Below, one piece after another: positions 9,562 through 17,866 of a DNA stretch of 64,000 nucleotides. Positions within the stretch are counted from its first letter, which is position 1. Each line of letters opens with the position of its first letter. Where the stretch lies: positions 1-64,000 of the forward strand of contig NZ_AEWH01000021.1 in assembly GCF_000190475.1 (NCBI RefSeq). Reading direction: 5' to 3'. The notes beneath the pieces are model-generated. The model did no database searches. It was not told where the DNA came from and worked only from the letters and a program-made list of their open reading frames with translations. Source of the stretch: Ornithinibacillus scapharcae TW25. GTDB taxonomy: Bacteria > Bacillota > Bacilli > Bacillales > Amphibacillaceae. A program made the translations under genes and the position numbers.

Positions 9562-10140
9562 TTATTCTTGCTGCTCCTCATTAAATTCTGTCGGATCTGT
9601 CGGTGACTCTGTTGCCTCCGCTTTTTTGCCTGATTTAATTTCGCCACAGATAATTCTTGCTCCAGCATTACCGCTCGGTTGTGACACCCCATCATCTTGC
9701 CCTTCACTTACAATCAAAGAGGTTCCTTCTCCTCTTAAAATAGACATCTTTCCTTCTTTTAAGGTTGCTCTTGGTAACATTAAGTCAGCATCAACTAATC
9801 CACCAGCATCCGCTTCAATATTTGGCATATCACCTAGATGGGCCCCTTTAGGATGTATTAGTCCATGCTCTTTCCCCTCTGGATCTAAATGATTTCCTGC
9901 CGTCTTAAAGTCAGGCCCCTCACATTTAGCGTACTCATGGACTGCAATTCCATGTAAACCTGGCGTTAATCCTTCGAGTTTTAATTTCACCTGGATCCCA
10001 TCAGGAGACTCAAGTAATTCGGCAGTACCAACCATATCACCAGATGTATTATACATCTCCACTGATTTCGATGTTTCTTCCTTACTTTGACAGGCTGTTA
10101 AAACACTAATGGATAAAAGGAATAAAAGTATGATACGCAT
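9562..10140 (-). CDS. yojM: Cu/Zn superoxide dismutase-like lipoprotein lacking two Cu ligands
   Basis: Lipoprotein with signal MRIILLFLLSISVLTACQS (lipobox LTAC), then a Cu/Zn SOD fold. Zn-site residues are present: GNHLDP, KEHG and the AHLGD His/Asp pair. The first copper histidine of the usual HxH is Ala (HGIAVHE), and the late copper histidine is Ser (SLIVSEGQDD). This matches the B. subtilis paralog YojM, known to lack two Cu ligands, so true dismutase activity is doubtful. The acidic C-terminal tail ends EFNEEQQE. The start is the ATG at 10140, 8 nt after AAAAAGGAG; upstream in-frame residues are excluded. Confidence 0.88.
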   Translation of the reverse strand: MRIILLFLLSISVLTACQSKEETSKSVEMYNTSGDMVGTAELLESPDGIQVKLKLEGLTPGLHGIAVHEYAKCEGPDFKTAGNHLDPEGKEHGLIHPKGAHLGDMPNIEADAGGLVDADLMLPRATLKEGKMSILRGEGTSLIVSEGQDDGVSQPSGNAGARIICGEIKSGKKAEATESPTDPTEFNEEQQE

Positions 10141-10207
10141 CTCCACTACTCCTTTTTTGCATGATAAAGATAGTATTCGCAAAAAAGGTAAGGATAAACA
10201 CATAAAA

Positions 10208-10233
10208 AAAGACAAGGTAGCCCTTGTCTTTTA
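10208..10233 (-). terminator. Intrinsic terminator
   Basis: Stem AAGACAAGG / CCTTGTCTT followed on the minus strand by a T run, at the end of the small membrane protein gene. Confidence 0.8.
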
Positions 10234-10416
10234 ATTAGACTTATTTTGTTCCTCTAATTTTTGTTGGTACTCCCTATTAAACTTTTCTTCTTGTTTCTTT
10301 GAGTGTTTCAGGAAAAAGTATAGTGCTACTACTGCTGCTATAATAAAAATCGCTAAAGTTATAACCGCAGGAATATATTCTGATTTATCCTCAGGAAAAT
10401 ACAAAAATGGCATCAT
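10231..10416 (-). CDS. Small single-pass membrane protein, unknown function
   Basis: A 61-residue protein with a short outer N-terminus (MMPFLYFPEDKSEY), one membrane helix (about residues 14-36, ending VALYFFLKH), and a charged cytosolic tail rich in Lys, Glu and Gln that could form a short helix. I do not recognise the family. A weak AAGGA lies about 12 nt before the first ATG. The downstream terminator separates it from the SOD-like gene, so it is probably its own unit. Plausible but function unknown. Confidence 0.65.
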   Translation of the reverse strand: MMPFLYFPEDKSEYIPAVITLAIFIIAAVVALYFFLKHSKKQEEKFNREYQQKLEEQNKSN

Positions 10417-10543
10417 GCTCTCATCACGTCCTTCTTTGAATCAGTATATCAAATTTGTTGCATATGTTTAAAGCATGAATATATATGTTCGCTAATTTGT
10501 TGAAAATTTGGCAAAATAGATATAACGAAAGGAGTTGTTTTTG

Positions 10544-10939
10544 ATGAGTGATTTATCAATTGGAGATTTAGTCCAAGCTCCATATAAATCGGGGATTTAT
10601 GTAGGTGAGATTATCGAAGAAAAACAAGATAAATATTTACTTAAGATTAATGCTGTGTTAAAACATCCCATGCAAGGTGATTTACACCACCCAAAACAAG
10701 TGGAAAATGTAGTATTCCATGAAAGAAAAGCTTTGTCTCAATTTGAAAAGGTCTATGTTCTAAAGGGAGTCATCACCCCTTTTAAAGAAAGTAATATAGA
10801 TTATGGCATATCACTCAAAGAAGCTGTAGAAACGTATCGTGCGCAACTAGCAAGTAAGGATACTACATTTAATAATCAGGCACTCAAAGCACTAGAAATT
10901 GTTGAGTCCAGTTATTATACCGGTCGTTATTATGAATAA
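10544..10939 (+). CDS. kapB: Kinase-associated lipoprotein B (KapB)
   Basis: KapB family protein of 131 residues (begins MSDLSIGDLVQAPYKSGIYV; ends SSYYTGRYYE). In B. subtilis KapB is needed for the sporulation kinase KinB to feed the Spo0A phosphorelay. No obvious signal peptide is visible here, so the old lipoprotein name may not describe its location. The start is the ATG at 10544, 9 nt after AAAGGAG; a TTG at 10535 is too close to the site. It follows patB as in B. subtilis, but the SOD-like and small membrane genes have come between. Confidence 0.88.
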   Translation: MSDLSIGDLVQAPYKSGIYVGEIIEEKQDKYLLKINAVLKHPMQGDLHHPKQVENVVFHERKALSQFEKVYVLKGVITPFKESNIDYGISLKEAVETYRAQLASKDTTFNNQALKALEIVESSYYTGRYYE

Positions 10940-10948
10940 TACAAACCT

Positions 10949-10990
10949 AAAAAGGCTGTTACAGGAATATTTCCTAAAACAGCCTTTTTA
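10949..10990. terminator. Bidirectional terminator, kapB / ptsH
   Basis: Stem AAAAAGGCTGTT / AACAGCCTTTTT between the convergent kapB and ptsH genes. Confidence 0.9.
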
Positions 10991-11254
10991 TTACTCACCT
11001 AAGTTTTCTTTAATTACTTCAGCAAGACCTTGGATTGCTTCCTCTTCATCATTACCAGTAGCAGAAATTTTAATTTCAGCACCTTTTGGAATTCCTAGAG
11101 ACATAACACCCATAATGGACTTCAAGTTTACAGTCTTATCATTATAAGTAAGTTCGACTTCTGATTGATATTGTCCTGCTTTATTTACTAATAAAGTAGC
11201 TGGGCGTGCATGTACACCAGTATCCGCTGTAATTGTAAAAGTTTGTTCTTTCAT
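10991..11254 (-). CDS. ptsH: Phosphocarrier protein HPr
   Basis: Carries phosphate from enzyme I to sugar-specific PTS enzymes and, when phosphorylated on serine, helps CcpA mediate catabolite repression. With the start at 11254 the catalytic His is exactly residue 15 ([10 protein letters not shown]) and the regulatory Ser is residue 46 ([12 protein letters not shown]), as in standard HPr. Crh paralogs lack His15, so this is HPr. Length is 87 residues. The second ATG is chosen because GGAAGG is 9 nt upstream; the first ATG (11263) abuts it. Neither ptsI nor ptsG is adjacent, unlike B. subtilis. Confidence 0.92.
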   Translation of the reverse strand: MKEQTFTITADTGVHARPATLLVNKAGQYQSEVELTYNDKTVNLKSIMGVMSLGIPKGAEIKISATGNDEEEAIQGLAEVIKENLGE

Positions 11255-11535
11255 TATTTTCATCCTTCCAACTTAATATTCGCTAGTACAAATTTTATGT
11301 ACTTTCTTATCAATTATACAGATAAATGCTCGTGAATAATTGAACTATCTATATTATAAACAATTTTTGTCTAGATTGAAACTAATATGTTAGGTAATTA
11401 TTTGTCTTTACAGAAGGGTTATGATAACTTTATTTTGTATGAAAGGAAAGATTTCACAGTTGTAGTCATGATAGTTTTTCACATTAGCTCATATAGGCTA
11501 GTTATTACATCAAGTTATATTAGGAGGAATAAAAC

Positions 11536-12243
11536 ATGAGTGTACATATTGGAGCAAAAAAAGGCGAGATCGCTGACAAAATATTACTTCCTGGAGATCC
11601 GTTACGTGCTAAATATATTGCGGAAACTTTCTTGGAAGATGTAACTCAATATAATCAAGTTCGTGGAATGTATGGATTTACAGGAACGTACAAAGGAGAA
11701 AGAGTGTCTGTACAAGGAACAGGTATGGGTGTACCTTCTATCTCCATCTATGTAAACGAATTAATTCAAAGTTATGATGTTCAAAAGTTAATTCGAGTTG
11801 GAACTTGTGGCGCCATTCAAAAGGATGTTAAGGTTCGTGATGTCATTCTTGCACAAGGATCTACTACAGACTCAAGAATGAACCAATTAATCTTTAATGG
11901 TATTGACTTTGCTCCATTAGCGGACTTTGACCTATTGCTTAAAGCATATGAGGCAGGAACTGCAAAAGGCTTAAATCTTCGAGTAGGTAATGTATTCACT
12001 AGTGACACATTCTATCGTGATAATGCGAAAGAAGTGAACGAATTGCTAGCTAAATATAAGGTTCTAGCAATTGAAATGGAAACAACAGCTCTATATACAC
12101 TTGCAGCTAAATTTGACCGTCAAGCACTTTCTATCCTTACAGTATCTGACCATATTATCACTGGTGAAGAAACTACTGCTGAGGAACGCCAAACTACGTT
12201 CAATGAAATGATGGAAATTGCGCTTGAAGCAGCAGTTAAGTAA
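11536..12243 (+). CDS. deoD: Purine-nucleoside phosphorylase DeoD
   Basis: Hexameric high-molecular-mass PNP that splits purine (deoxy)nucleosides with phosphate for salvage. At 235 residues it has the usual length. Family motifs visible are [13 protein letters not shown] at the start, VRVGTCGAI-like [14 protein letters not shown] near 85, the substrate-binding [10 protein letters not shown] near 180, and the catalytic Asp in LTVSDHI near 205. The start is set by TAGGAGG 9 nt upstream. It is a single gene with its own terminator. An A7 run within codons 6-9 reads correctly, useful when judging the A-tract frameshifts elsewhere in the window. Confidence 0.95.
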   Translation: MSVHIGAKKGEIADKILLPGDPLRAKYIAETFLEDVTQYNQVRGMYGFTGTYKGERVSVQGTGMGVPSISIYVNELIQSYDVQKLIRVGTCGAIQKDVKVRDVILAQGSTTDSRMNQLIFNGIDFAPLADFDLLLKAYEAGTAKGLNLRVGNVFTSDTFYRDNAKEVNELLAKYKVLAIEMETTALYTLAAKFDRQALSILTVSDHIITGEETTAEERQTTFNEMMEIALEAAVK

Positions 12244-12264
12244 GTAGTTTAAAAAGTAAATAAT

Positions 12265-12317
12265 GAAAAAATAAGAAACGCTCGGTAAGTATTCCGAGCG
12301 TTTCCTATTTTTTCATT
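12265..12317 (+). terminator. Intrinsic terminator after deoD
   Basis: Stem AGAAACGCTCGG / CCGAGCGTTTC extended by AAAAAATA / TATTTTTT, followed by T residues; it could act in both directions. Confidence 0.88.
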
Positions 12318-12393
12318 TACTTTCATTTTTATTACTGCTTCAAGCCCCTTAGTATAAGGGAATTTATGCACAGAACGAATATTGTTATAATAT

Positions 12394-12870
12394 TCAACTC
12401 GTAAACACTTGTGTAATTCTTATATCCTTTTCTATTCGTTCAGTAAAGTCTCCTCTAGTAAACTCCTTGATGACATTTCTCCAAAATACCTGTGCCGGTT
12501 TATTTTTTTCAATTTCGAATACTTCCCAATTCCCTTTATGTAAACGAAATATATCACTAGCGACTGATTTTCCTAAACCTAGTCTTCGATACTTTTTCAT
12601 AATAAAGAATTCAGAAATCGAAAAATAGGATTGTTTTTCTGTAACCTCCAGTTTCACTAAAACAAATCCTGCGTAATTTCCGTCCAACCTAATTTAATAC
12701 GCAAAGTGATTATTTTCCGTCCAATAATCTTGTAAAGGGTATTCACCAAATCTTCCATCCTCTTCAACATGTGCATCAATAAACTCTGTAAAATCATAAA
12801 TGTAAAATTGTATTAAGTTCCTAAGTGTTTCTTGATTTTCTTGACTTACTTTAACAATCTCGTAGTTCAT
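12394..12870 (-). pseudogene. GNAT acetyltransferase with in-frame stop
   Basis: A GNAT-family N-acetyltransferase of 158 codons starting at the ATG 12870 after GGAAGGAG. The N-terminal part reads MNYEIVKVSQENQETLRNLI and on to TENNHFAY, then a TAA at 12696-12694 interrupts at codon 59. The same frame continues IRLDGNYAGFVLVKLE, the acetyl-CoA loop MKKYRRLGLGKSVASDIF and the end FWRNVIKEF. The expected residue at the stop is probably Leu (TTA), so one base change would explain it. Without readthrough the acetyl-CoA domain is lost. Substrate unknown. It lies just downstream of the APH-type kinase gene on the same strand. Confidence 0.8.
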
Positions 12871-12902
12871 TCGTAACGTATTCTCCTTCCATATCTAGCT
12901 CT

Positions 12903-13868
12903 TTAATTCAGGACGACATCGTTTGAATTAAAGAGCAAGAAGGAATGATTATGTTCAATCCTCATTCGAAAATGATTCATTATTCTTATCTGTTCTTCTG
13001 ATAATTTGTCTTTATTCCAATACATGTGCATGAGGCTGTATTCAAATATTTCTTTTAGTTTTATAAATAAGGGAAGACTTTCTAACATTTCCTTCGAAAA
13101 TTCGTTTTCCTTTTGATATCCTTCGATAATTGCTCTTGTTATGCCTCTTCCGTACTCAACAATGTTACCTCCACCGACAAACGAATACTCTATTGCACTA
13201 TATATCGGAACAGCTAAATCGAAAATATAAAAATTTTTCTCGCAATCTTGAAAGTCAACGATTGTTAATTGTAAATCCTGATCAACTAAAATATTCTCTA
13301 ACCATAAATCACCATGTAACAAGCCATAATTCGAGACGCTTTTTGGCATATCTTTTACTTGTGACAGAACCTCTTCCGCAACAGTTCTAATGACTGTTTC
13401 TTCCTCAGGAATATATTTAAGAAATGCGTATTCCTCATTCTCATGCCAATCGTTGATGAATTTAGTTGGATGTAACTTTTCATATTCTTTTGAAAAACGA
13501 TGCAATCTACCTATTTGTCGACCTAATTCTTTTAAGACATTAGCATTCCATTGTTTTCTTGGTAAGTGTATACCTGGTGCCGCCTTATAAAGAACCGTTA
13601 AAACTTCATGGTGGTTAAGTGTAATCTTCTCTACAATATTGCCATTTAATGAAGATATTGTTGGTGAAACACCTAATCCTTCTTGATATAGGAAGTTTGT
13701 ATAATTAACTTCCTCTAATTGTTCATCATAACTTTTATAGTTTGTGATTCTTGCGAAATATTCACCTTGTTTTGCAGTACAACGATACATCTCATCTGTT
13801 ACGGACTCGACTTTAATTAACTCAACTGGATATATTTCATTAAGTAATTCAAGAATTGTTTGTTCCAT
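12903..13868 (-). CDS. APH-type phosphotransferase
   Basis: A 321-residue kinase of the aminoglycoside/choline phosphotransferase fold. Visible catalytic elements are the Brenner-type loop LLHGDLWLENILV near residue 205 and the metal-binding IVDFQD near 225. The N-terminal lobe contains FARITNYKSYDEQ, which may hold the ATP-binding Lys. Substrate cannot be read: related proteins phosphorylate antibiotics, homoserine, choline or fructosamine. The start follows GGGGGAAG by 4-5 nt. The broken GNAT gene lies 33 nt downstream, so both may have formed one accessory unit. No resistance phenotype should be assumed. Confidence 0.82.
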   Translation of the reverse strand: MEQTILELLNEIYPVELIKVESVTDEMYRCTAKQGEYFARITNYKSYDEQLEEVNYTNFLYQEGLGVSPTISSLNGNIVEKITLNHHEVLTVLYKAAPGIHLPRKQWNANVLKELGRQIGRLHRFSKEYEKLHPTKFINDWHENEEYAFLKYIPEEETVIRTVAEEVLSQVKDMPKSVSNYGLLHGDLWLENILVDQDLQLTIVDFQDCEKNFYIFDLAVPIYSAIEYSFVGGGNIVEYGRGITRAIIEGYQKENEFSKEMLESLPLFIKLKEIFEYSLMHMYWNKDKLSEEQIRIMNHFRMRIEHNHSFLLFNSNDVVLN

Positions 13869-14623
13869 TTTTCTTCCCCCAATAAATAAAGATATCTTAG
13901 GATTAAGTAGCTACTCTATTCTGATATCATCCTCTATCTTAACTGTTGTTTATATTTTTCTTACGATAACGATCCTTGCTAATATTAATAAGGTTCTTCT
14001 AACTTTTCCATAAGTGATTTTCATGCTGGGAGCGAATAACAAAGATGCAGGATCCATTATGTTGCCCACATAAATTTCTCCTGGAACTATTTTTTGTTAT
14101 TACTGCATCACAATAAATAACTCTTGATTCGTACTTCTATCAACCTAGATACTTTACTGTAATCACTCTCTTCCAATCGATAAATCAAACAAACAAACCC
14201 TTTTTACAGTTTTTAAGATATATCCCATTTTCCCTCGGTATATCACTCAATTTTTAATTTCGTAGAGAAGAATAATATCATCATTGGGCAATTTCATCTT
14301 AACCAGCAACCCTTTAACTTATCTGTTAAAAATAAAATAAGCCACAGAATTATATACATAACCCTGTGGCTAGTTGTTTGTTATCACGATACAAAAGCCA
14401 TGCTTACATTTGCCAATACTAAAATCTTCAGGATTAAACTAATATCCCTTACAAGATCTAAAAGAATGAGAGGCATTATGTTTACATACCAAGGTTATCT
14501 TCTCTAGAATTCTCATTTTACCTCTCACTCCCTTCTTTAATATTATGAAAATTATAGCAATTTATTTAAATGAAATCAACCACAGCTTGTGAAACCCTGG
14601 ATTTTTACTGTTTATAGACCAAT
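13869..14623. other. Gene-poor intergenic stretch
   Basis: About 750 bp without a supportable gene. It holds one terminator-like hairpin (14340-14371). Short open frames on both strands lack ribosome sites and family-like sequence. No riboswitch, tRNA or repeat was recognised. It may be decayed DNA around the accessory kinase and GNAT genes. Confidence 0.6.
14340..14371 (-). terminator. Terminator-like hairpin
   Basis: Perfect arms AGCCACAG / CTGTGGCT with a 16-nt loop, followed on the minus strand by TATTTTATTTTT. It lies about 250 bp downstream of the VOC gene. Confidence 0.6.
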
Positions 14624-14992
14624 TTAGTTGTGAACTTGAAGTTTATTTCCACTTGGATCGTAAAAACAGAAAAAGTTATGCCCCTGATCCTCTTGTATGG
14701 GTTCTACTCGAACATCTCTTTCTGCTAGGTAAGAGTGAAGTTCTCTAATTCTAGTTGTGGTAAATCCAACTGAAAATTCAGGATGTCCGTTAACTGTAAA
14801 ATGCCCTTGTGAATCATGATCTGCTTCGACTAATACATAAAGAGCACCTGATTTAAGTGCTAATACTGCCAAATTATCCTGAGTAAACCTCAGTTGAAGT
14901 CCTAAAACTTCTGTATACCATTTTAAAGATTGTTCTAGGTTATTTACTGGAACTCGAAAATAGTGTATTTCTTCTAAATAATTATTACTCAT
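14624..14992 (-). CDS. VOC family (glyoxalase/bleomycin-resistance fold) protein
   Basis: A 122-residue single-module vicinal-oxygen-chelate protein. Features are EIHYFRVPVNNLEQSLKWYTEVLGL at the N-terminus, FTVNGHPEFSVGF in the middle and the typical end FFCFYDPSGNKLQV. The family includes dioxygenases, glyoxalases and drug-binding proteins, and the substrate cannot be inferred. Metal ligands are only partly clear: the first His of EIHYF and a late acidic position are plausible. The start follows AAGGAG by 10 nt. It is an isolated gene between gene-poor flanks. Confidence 0.85.
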   Translation of the reverse strand: MSNNYLEEIHYFRVPVNNLEQSLKWYTEVLGLQLRFTQDNLAVLALKSGALYVLVEADHDSQGHFTVNGHPEFSVGFTTTRIRELHSYLAERDVRVEPIQEDQGHNFFCFYDPSGNKLQVHN

Positions 14993-15160
14993 GATTCGTT
15001 TTCTCCTTCTGTTAGTGGTCTTATTATTCTTGCTTTGTACTAATTCAGCACGTTACACGAAATTAATTATATATAATTTTTGCGAAAAAGTAACTATATG
15101 TTCTAAATTTTTAAAAACAAAGCAAAATTACAGTGCTATATTAAAACCATTATAGCTCCT

Positions 15161-15192
15161 ATTGTTAACCATTTAAATAATAGGTTGACAAT
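15161..15192 (+). promoter_or_regulatory. BirA operator upstream of bioY
   Basis: Two inverted arms ATTGTTAACC and GGTTGACAAT separated by 12 bp match the Bacillus biotin repressor operator (TTGTTAAC ... GTTAACAA type). The right arm contains the promoter -35 hexamer, so BirA-biotinyl-AMP binding should block RNA polymerase. Confidence 0.9.
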
Positions 15193-15213
15193 AGGGGTAT
15201 TTCTTATTATTCT
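15185..15213 (+). promoter_or_regulatory. SigA-type promoter of bioY
   Basis: TTGACA at 15185-15190, a 17-bp spacer, and TATTCT at 15208-15213, placing the transcript start about 20 nt before the bioY ribosome site. The -35 lies inside the BirA operator. Confidence 0.8.
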
Positions 15214-15240
15214 ATTGTTAATAAGAGAGGAGAAAAATAG

Positions 15241-15837
15241 ATGAAAAGGCTTAAACCAATCGAAATAACAGTTGGTGCATTATTTGTTTGTTTAATGGCT
15301 ATTGGTGCGAATATCACCGTTTGGTTCCCGTTTCTTGCTATCCCTATTGGAGGAGCAACGGTACCTTTATCTTTACAGACTTTCTTCGCAATTTTAGCAG
15401 GACTTATGCTTGGTAAGAGACTTGGGAGCTTTGCAATGATTACATACATATTAGTTGGTATTGTCGGTGTCCCAGTTTTTGCAGGTATGAAGGCTGGTCC
15501 AATGCAATTAGCAACACCAACGGGAGGATTTATTATTTCATTTGTCTTTATTGCACTTCTTTCTGGTTGGCTAGTAGAACGTCATCGAAATCCTACTGTT
15601 CCAACCTATGTATTGGCCTCATGTTTAGGACTAGCGGCTAACTACGTTATTGGGGTATCACTCATGTATTTGGCCATGAACACGTGGTTAGAACTAGAGA
15701 TTAGTTATGTAACAGCATGGGCTGGAATGATACCATTTCTAATAAAGGATATCGCATTATCATTTCTAGCTGGAATCTTTGCGGTAAGGATAGCAAATCG
15801 CATACCGATGAATTGGAAAACTGCAAAGGCTTCTTAA
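15241..15837 (+). CDS. bioY: Biotin ECF transporter S component BioY
   Basis: Membrane subunit that binds biotin for uptake with an ECF module. The protein has 198 residues and about six membrane helices. Characteristic segments are PFLAIPIGGATVPLSLQTFF near residue 40, the GIVGVPVFAG loop near 82, and GPMQLATPTGGFI near 95, the conserved biotin-binding glycine-rich region. The start is set by AGAGGAG 8 nt upstream. Biotin synthesis genes are not in the window, so the BirA operator in front of it points to import under repression by biotin. A terminator follows directly, making it a single-gene unit. Confidence 0.94.
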   Translation: MKRLKPIEITVGALFVCLMAIGANITVWFPFLAIPIGGATVPLSLQTFFAILAGLMLGKRLGSFAMITYILVGIVGVPVFAGMKAGPMQLATPTGGFIISFVFIALLSGWLVERHRNPTVPTYVLASCLGLAANYVIGVSLMYLAMNTWLELEISYVTAWAGMIPFLIKDIALSFLAGIFAVRIANRIPMNWKTAKAS

Positions 15838-15845
15838 TGAAATGG

Positions 15846-15875
15846 GAGAGGAGGTGTTCAACCTCCTCTCTTTTA
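15846..15875 (+). terminator. Intrinsic terminator after bioY
   Basis: Stem GAGAGGAGGT / ACCTCCTCTC with a short loop and a T-rich tail. Confidence 0.88.
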
Positions 15876-15999
15876 ATGTTAGGTTTTGATCAAATTTAAT
15901 GCCAAAATGGAAAAGTTTTTGCTTGACATGATATTCATTCCCACTGGCTTTGGAGTATGATAAAATGACAACAAATATATAACCGAAGGGAATAACATC

Positions 16000-16473
16000 A
16001 TGGAATTTTTATCTAACTATCCAATCGTGTCCTCCTTATCCGCTATTGTTTTCGCTCAAATCATAAAGATCCCCATTCATTTCATTGCTACCAAAGAATT
16101 CCTACCTGGTCTAGCCTTTAGTACTGGTGGTATGCCAAGCAGTCACTCTGCTGCAGTAACCTCTCTAACTGCTGCAGTTGGATTAATTGAAGGTTTCGAT
16201 TCTACTCTGTTCGCCGTAGCAGCAGTATTTAGTATAATCACCATGTATGATGCTTCAGGGGTTCGGAGACACGCAGGAACACATGCCACTCTATTAAATC
16301 AATTAGTCAAGGATTTCCAAATACTAATTGACGGAGCTAAAAACTGGGAGAATAAAGAAAAGTATCAAAAACGAGAAGATTTAAAAGAACTACTTGGACA
16401 TCAACCTATAGAAGTATTCTTTGGAGCGATAACGGGTATTATCGTTGCTATTTCACTTTATCAACTATATTAA
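16000..16473 (+). CDS. yuiD: YuiD, divergent PAP2 (DUF212) membrane protein
   Basis: A 157-residue membrane protein of the divergent PAP2 / acid phosphatase-VanPe family. The residues GGMPSSHSAAVTSL near 42-55 and GVRRHAGTHA near 87-96 resemble the two catalytic blocks of PAP2 enzymes (SRxxxxxH-like). Hydrophobic segments lie at the N-terminus, near 60-80 and at the C-terminus. Substrate is unknown, and a phospholipid phosphatase role is only a family guess. The start follows GAAGGG by about 10 nt. It is convergent with yuiC, keeping the B. subtilis yui gene grouping. Confidence 0.88.
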   Translation: MEFLSNYPIVSSLSAIVFAQIIKIPIHFIATKEFLPGLAFSTGGMPSSHSAAVTSLTAAVGLIEGFDSTLFAVAAVFSIITMYDASGVRRHAGTHATLLNQLVKDFQILIDGAKNWENKEKYQKREDLKELLGHQPIEVFFGAITGIIVAISLYQLY

Positions 16474-16511
16474 AAAAAAGGGCTAATGTATTATACATGT
16501 AGCCCCTTTTC
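16473..16511. terminator. Bidirectional terminator, yuiD / yuiC
   Basis: Stem AAAAGGGCTA / TAGCCCCTTTT around an inner ATGTAT / ATACAT pairing, between the two convergent genes. Confidence 0.8.
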
Positions 16512-16512
16512 C

Positions 16513-17211
16513 TTATTCTTTGCTTTTATTAATTTGTTCTCGAAATACTTGTAATGCTTTATTTTCATTTAGTGTATTTAATACTTCTTCTGATAAATCA
16601 CCGGAACCTTGTTCAATAATATAGACTTCTACTTCACGTTTCCCCCACTTCGAATAAACCTCTTCAACGGTTGGAAAATATAAGTCTATCTTATTACCAT
16701 TGATTGCCCCACCCTTATCGGCAACCACACCAAATCCGTAATCTGGTATCCATAAGATCGTACCAATTGGATAAACATTTAAATCAGCTGCAATTGTAGA
16801 ATATAAGTCCCGCTTTACTTTAACACCTGAATACGTAATACCATATTGTGGATGATCTGGTGTTTTGCCAGTAGATTCAACCCCAGCTGTATAACCAGTG
16901 GCAATTACGGTGGCTTTTGGATAATCCTGAATATTGATAGCCTCTTCCACTGATTTCGGCCCGTCAATTTGTTCACTGGATATATATTGCTCCTGAGCCT
17001 GTAGCACCAAGAAATCCTTCTCCTCTAAAGCTACTTTTCTATGTTCCGCAGGTTGAGATTCCATATACGTTGCAGAAACAGGGTAGCTTTCTCTCAGCAT
17101 GACTGCAATATCTGCATAGGTGACATTGGATAGACTGGATAGAGTTGTACCAAATGCAAGCAAAAATAATATTGCCATGCCAATTCTTCTAAGAATTTTT
17201 TTGATTTTCAA
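16513..17211 (-). CDS. yuiC: YuiC, 3D-domain protein (Sps/stationary-phase secretion protein type)
   Basis: Exported protein with an N-terminal membrane/signal helix (about residues 9-28) and a C-terminal 3D domain from about residue 125. The 3D hallmark Asp residues are in [19 protein letters not shown] near 175-192, with VIATGYTAG opening the domain. 3D domains occur in lytic transglycosylase-like and resuscitation-promoting proteins, so a cell-wall role is likely. The start is a TTG at 17211, 6 nt after AGAGAGGTG; an upstream ATG in frame has no ribosome site. It lies next to yuiD and yuiB as in B. subtilis. Confidence 0.88.
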   Translation of the reverse strand: MKIKKILRRIGMAILFLLAFGTTLSSLSNVTYADIAVMLRESYPVSATYMESQPAEHRKVALEEKDFLVLQAQEQYISSEQIDGPKSVEEAINIQDYPKATVIATGYTAGVESTGKTPDHPQYGITYSGVKVKRDLYSTIAADLNVYPIGTILWIPDYGFGVVADKGGAINGNKIDLYFPTVEEVYSKWGKREVEVYIIEQGSGDLSEEVLNTLNENKALQVFREQINKSKE

Positions 17212-17367
17212 TAACAACACCTCTCTGGATGTCATCATTTCCAATCTAGTAAGATTTTATTCATGGTAAGTAGTTAACTTGTATTTTGGAAGCCTTCAGT
17301 TGGACATTCTATAAAGTGATAGACTTTAAAAAATATATGCTTAGAAAAATGATTATCGGGGATAATA

Positions 17368-17399
17368 AAAAAACCAGCACGTATCTATGCTGATTTTTT
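17368..17399 (-). terminator. Intrinsic terminator after yuiB
   Basis: Stem AATCAGCA / TGCTGGTT followed on the minus strand by a seven-T run. It separates yuiB from yuiC. Confidence 0.75.
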
Positions 17400-17408
17400 A
17401 GACCCTTT

Positions 17409-17720
17409 TTAAAACATCTGATAACCGCTTTTTCGTAAGAACTTGATGACAAAACCTGAAACAATTGTACCTAGAAAACCTGCAGACAAGATTACAACAT
17501 CCCAAGTATTAATGGTTATTAATTTAGAAAAAGCTTGTGAAAATGCATCACCTGGTGATGAGAAATACTTGCCAATTGAAATATCATCTACAATAAATAA
17601 CACAATAATAGGATAGATAAATGCCATCAACCAAGTTCTTCTCAGTAACATGTTTAAGATAAATGCAATTCCAAAAAAGATAACAAAAAATAAAATAACA
17701 GAAACAATTAGTTGTATCAA
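17409..17720 (-). CDS. yuiB: YuiB family membrane protein
   Basis: A 103-residue membrane protein with three predicted helices (about 1-23, 27-48, 74-95); the helix 1 end reads FFGIAFILNMLLRR. It matches the B. subtilis YuiB family, of unknown function, and keeps its position beside yuiC. The start is a TTG at 17720, 10 nt after AAGGAG. The open frame extends to 17798 upstream, but that part contains the ribosome site and is not family-like. No catalytic motif is visible. Confidence 0.8.
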   Translation of the reverse strand: MIQLIVSVILFFVIFFGIAFILNMLLRRTWLMAFIYPIIVLFIVDDISIGKYFSSPGDAFSQAFSKLITINTWDVVILSAGFLGTIVSGFVIKFLRKSGYQMF

Positions 17721-17821
17721 TTTATGTATTCTCCTTTTACATGAAGGTCTAAAGTCAATCTTTGGTCTTATATATAGTAAAGTAATACAAATATACATAT
17801 CAATTCTATAAGCAAATCATA

Positions 17822-17858
17822 AAAAAAGCAAAGACGAGATATCGCCTTTGCTTATAAA
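17822..17858 (-). terminator. Intrinsic terminator after yumB
   Basis: Stem AAGCAAAGGCG / CGTCTTTGCTT with one G-U pair, then a seven-T run on the minus strand. Confidence 0.87.
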
Positions 17859-17866
17859 CACTATTT

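Noticed and set aside
12903-13868. Aminoglycoside resistance gene
   Set aside because: The APH fold is clear, but the sequence does not identify an antibiotic-specific subgroup; many such kinases have metabolic substrates.
13869-14623. Hidden gene or mobile-element remnant in the 750-bp gap
   Set aside because: No terminal repeats, transposase-like motifs or convincing frames were seen; only one terminator hairpin is supportable.
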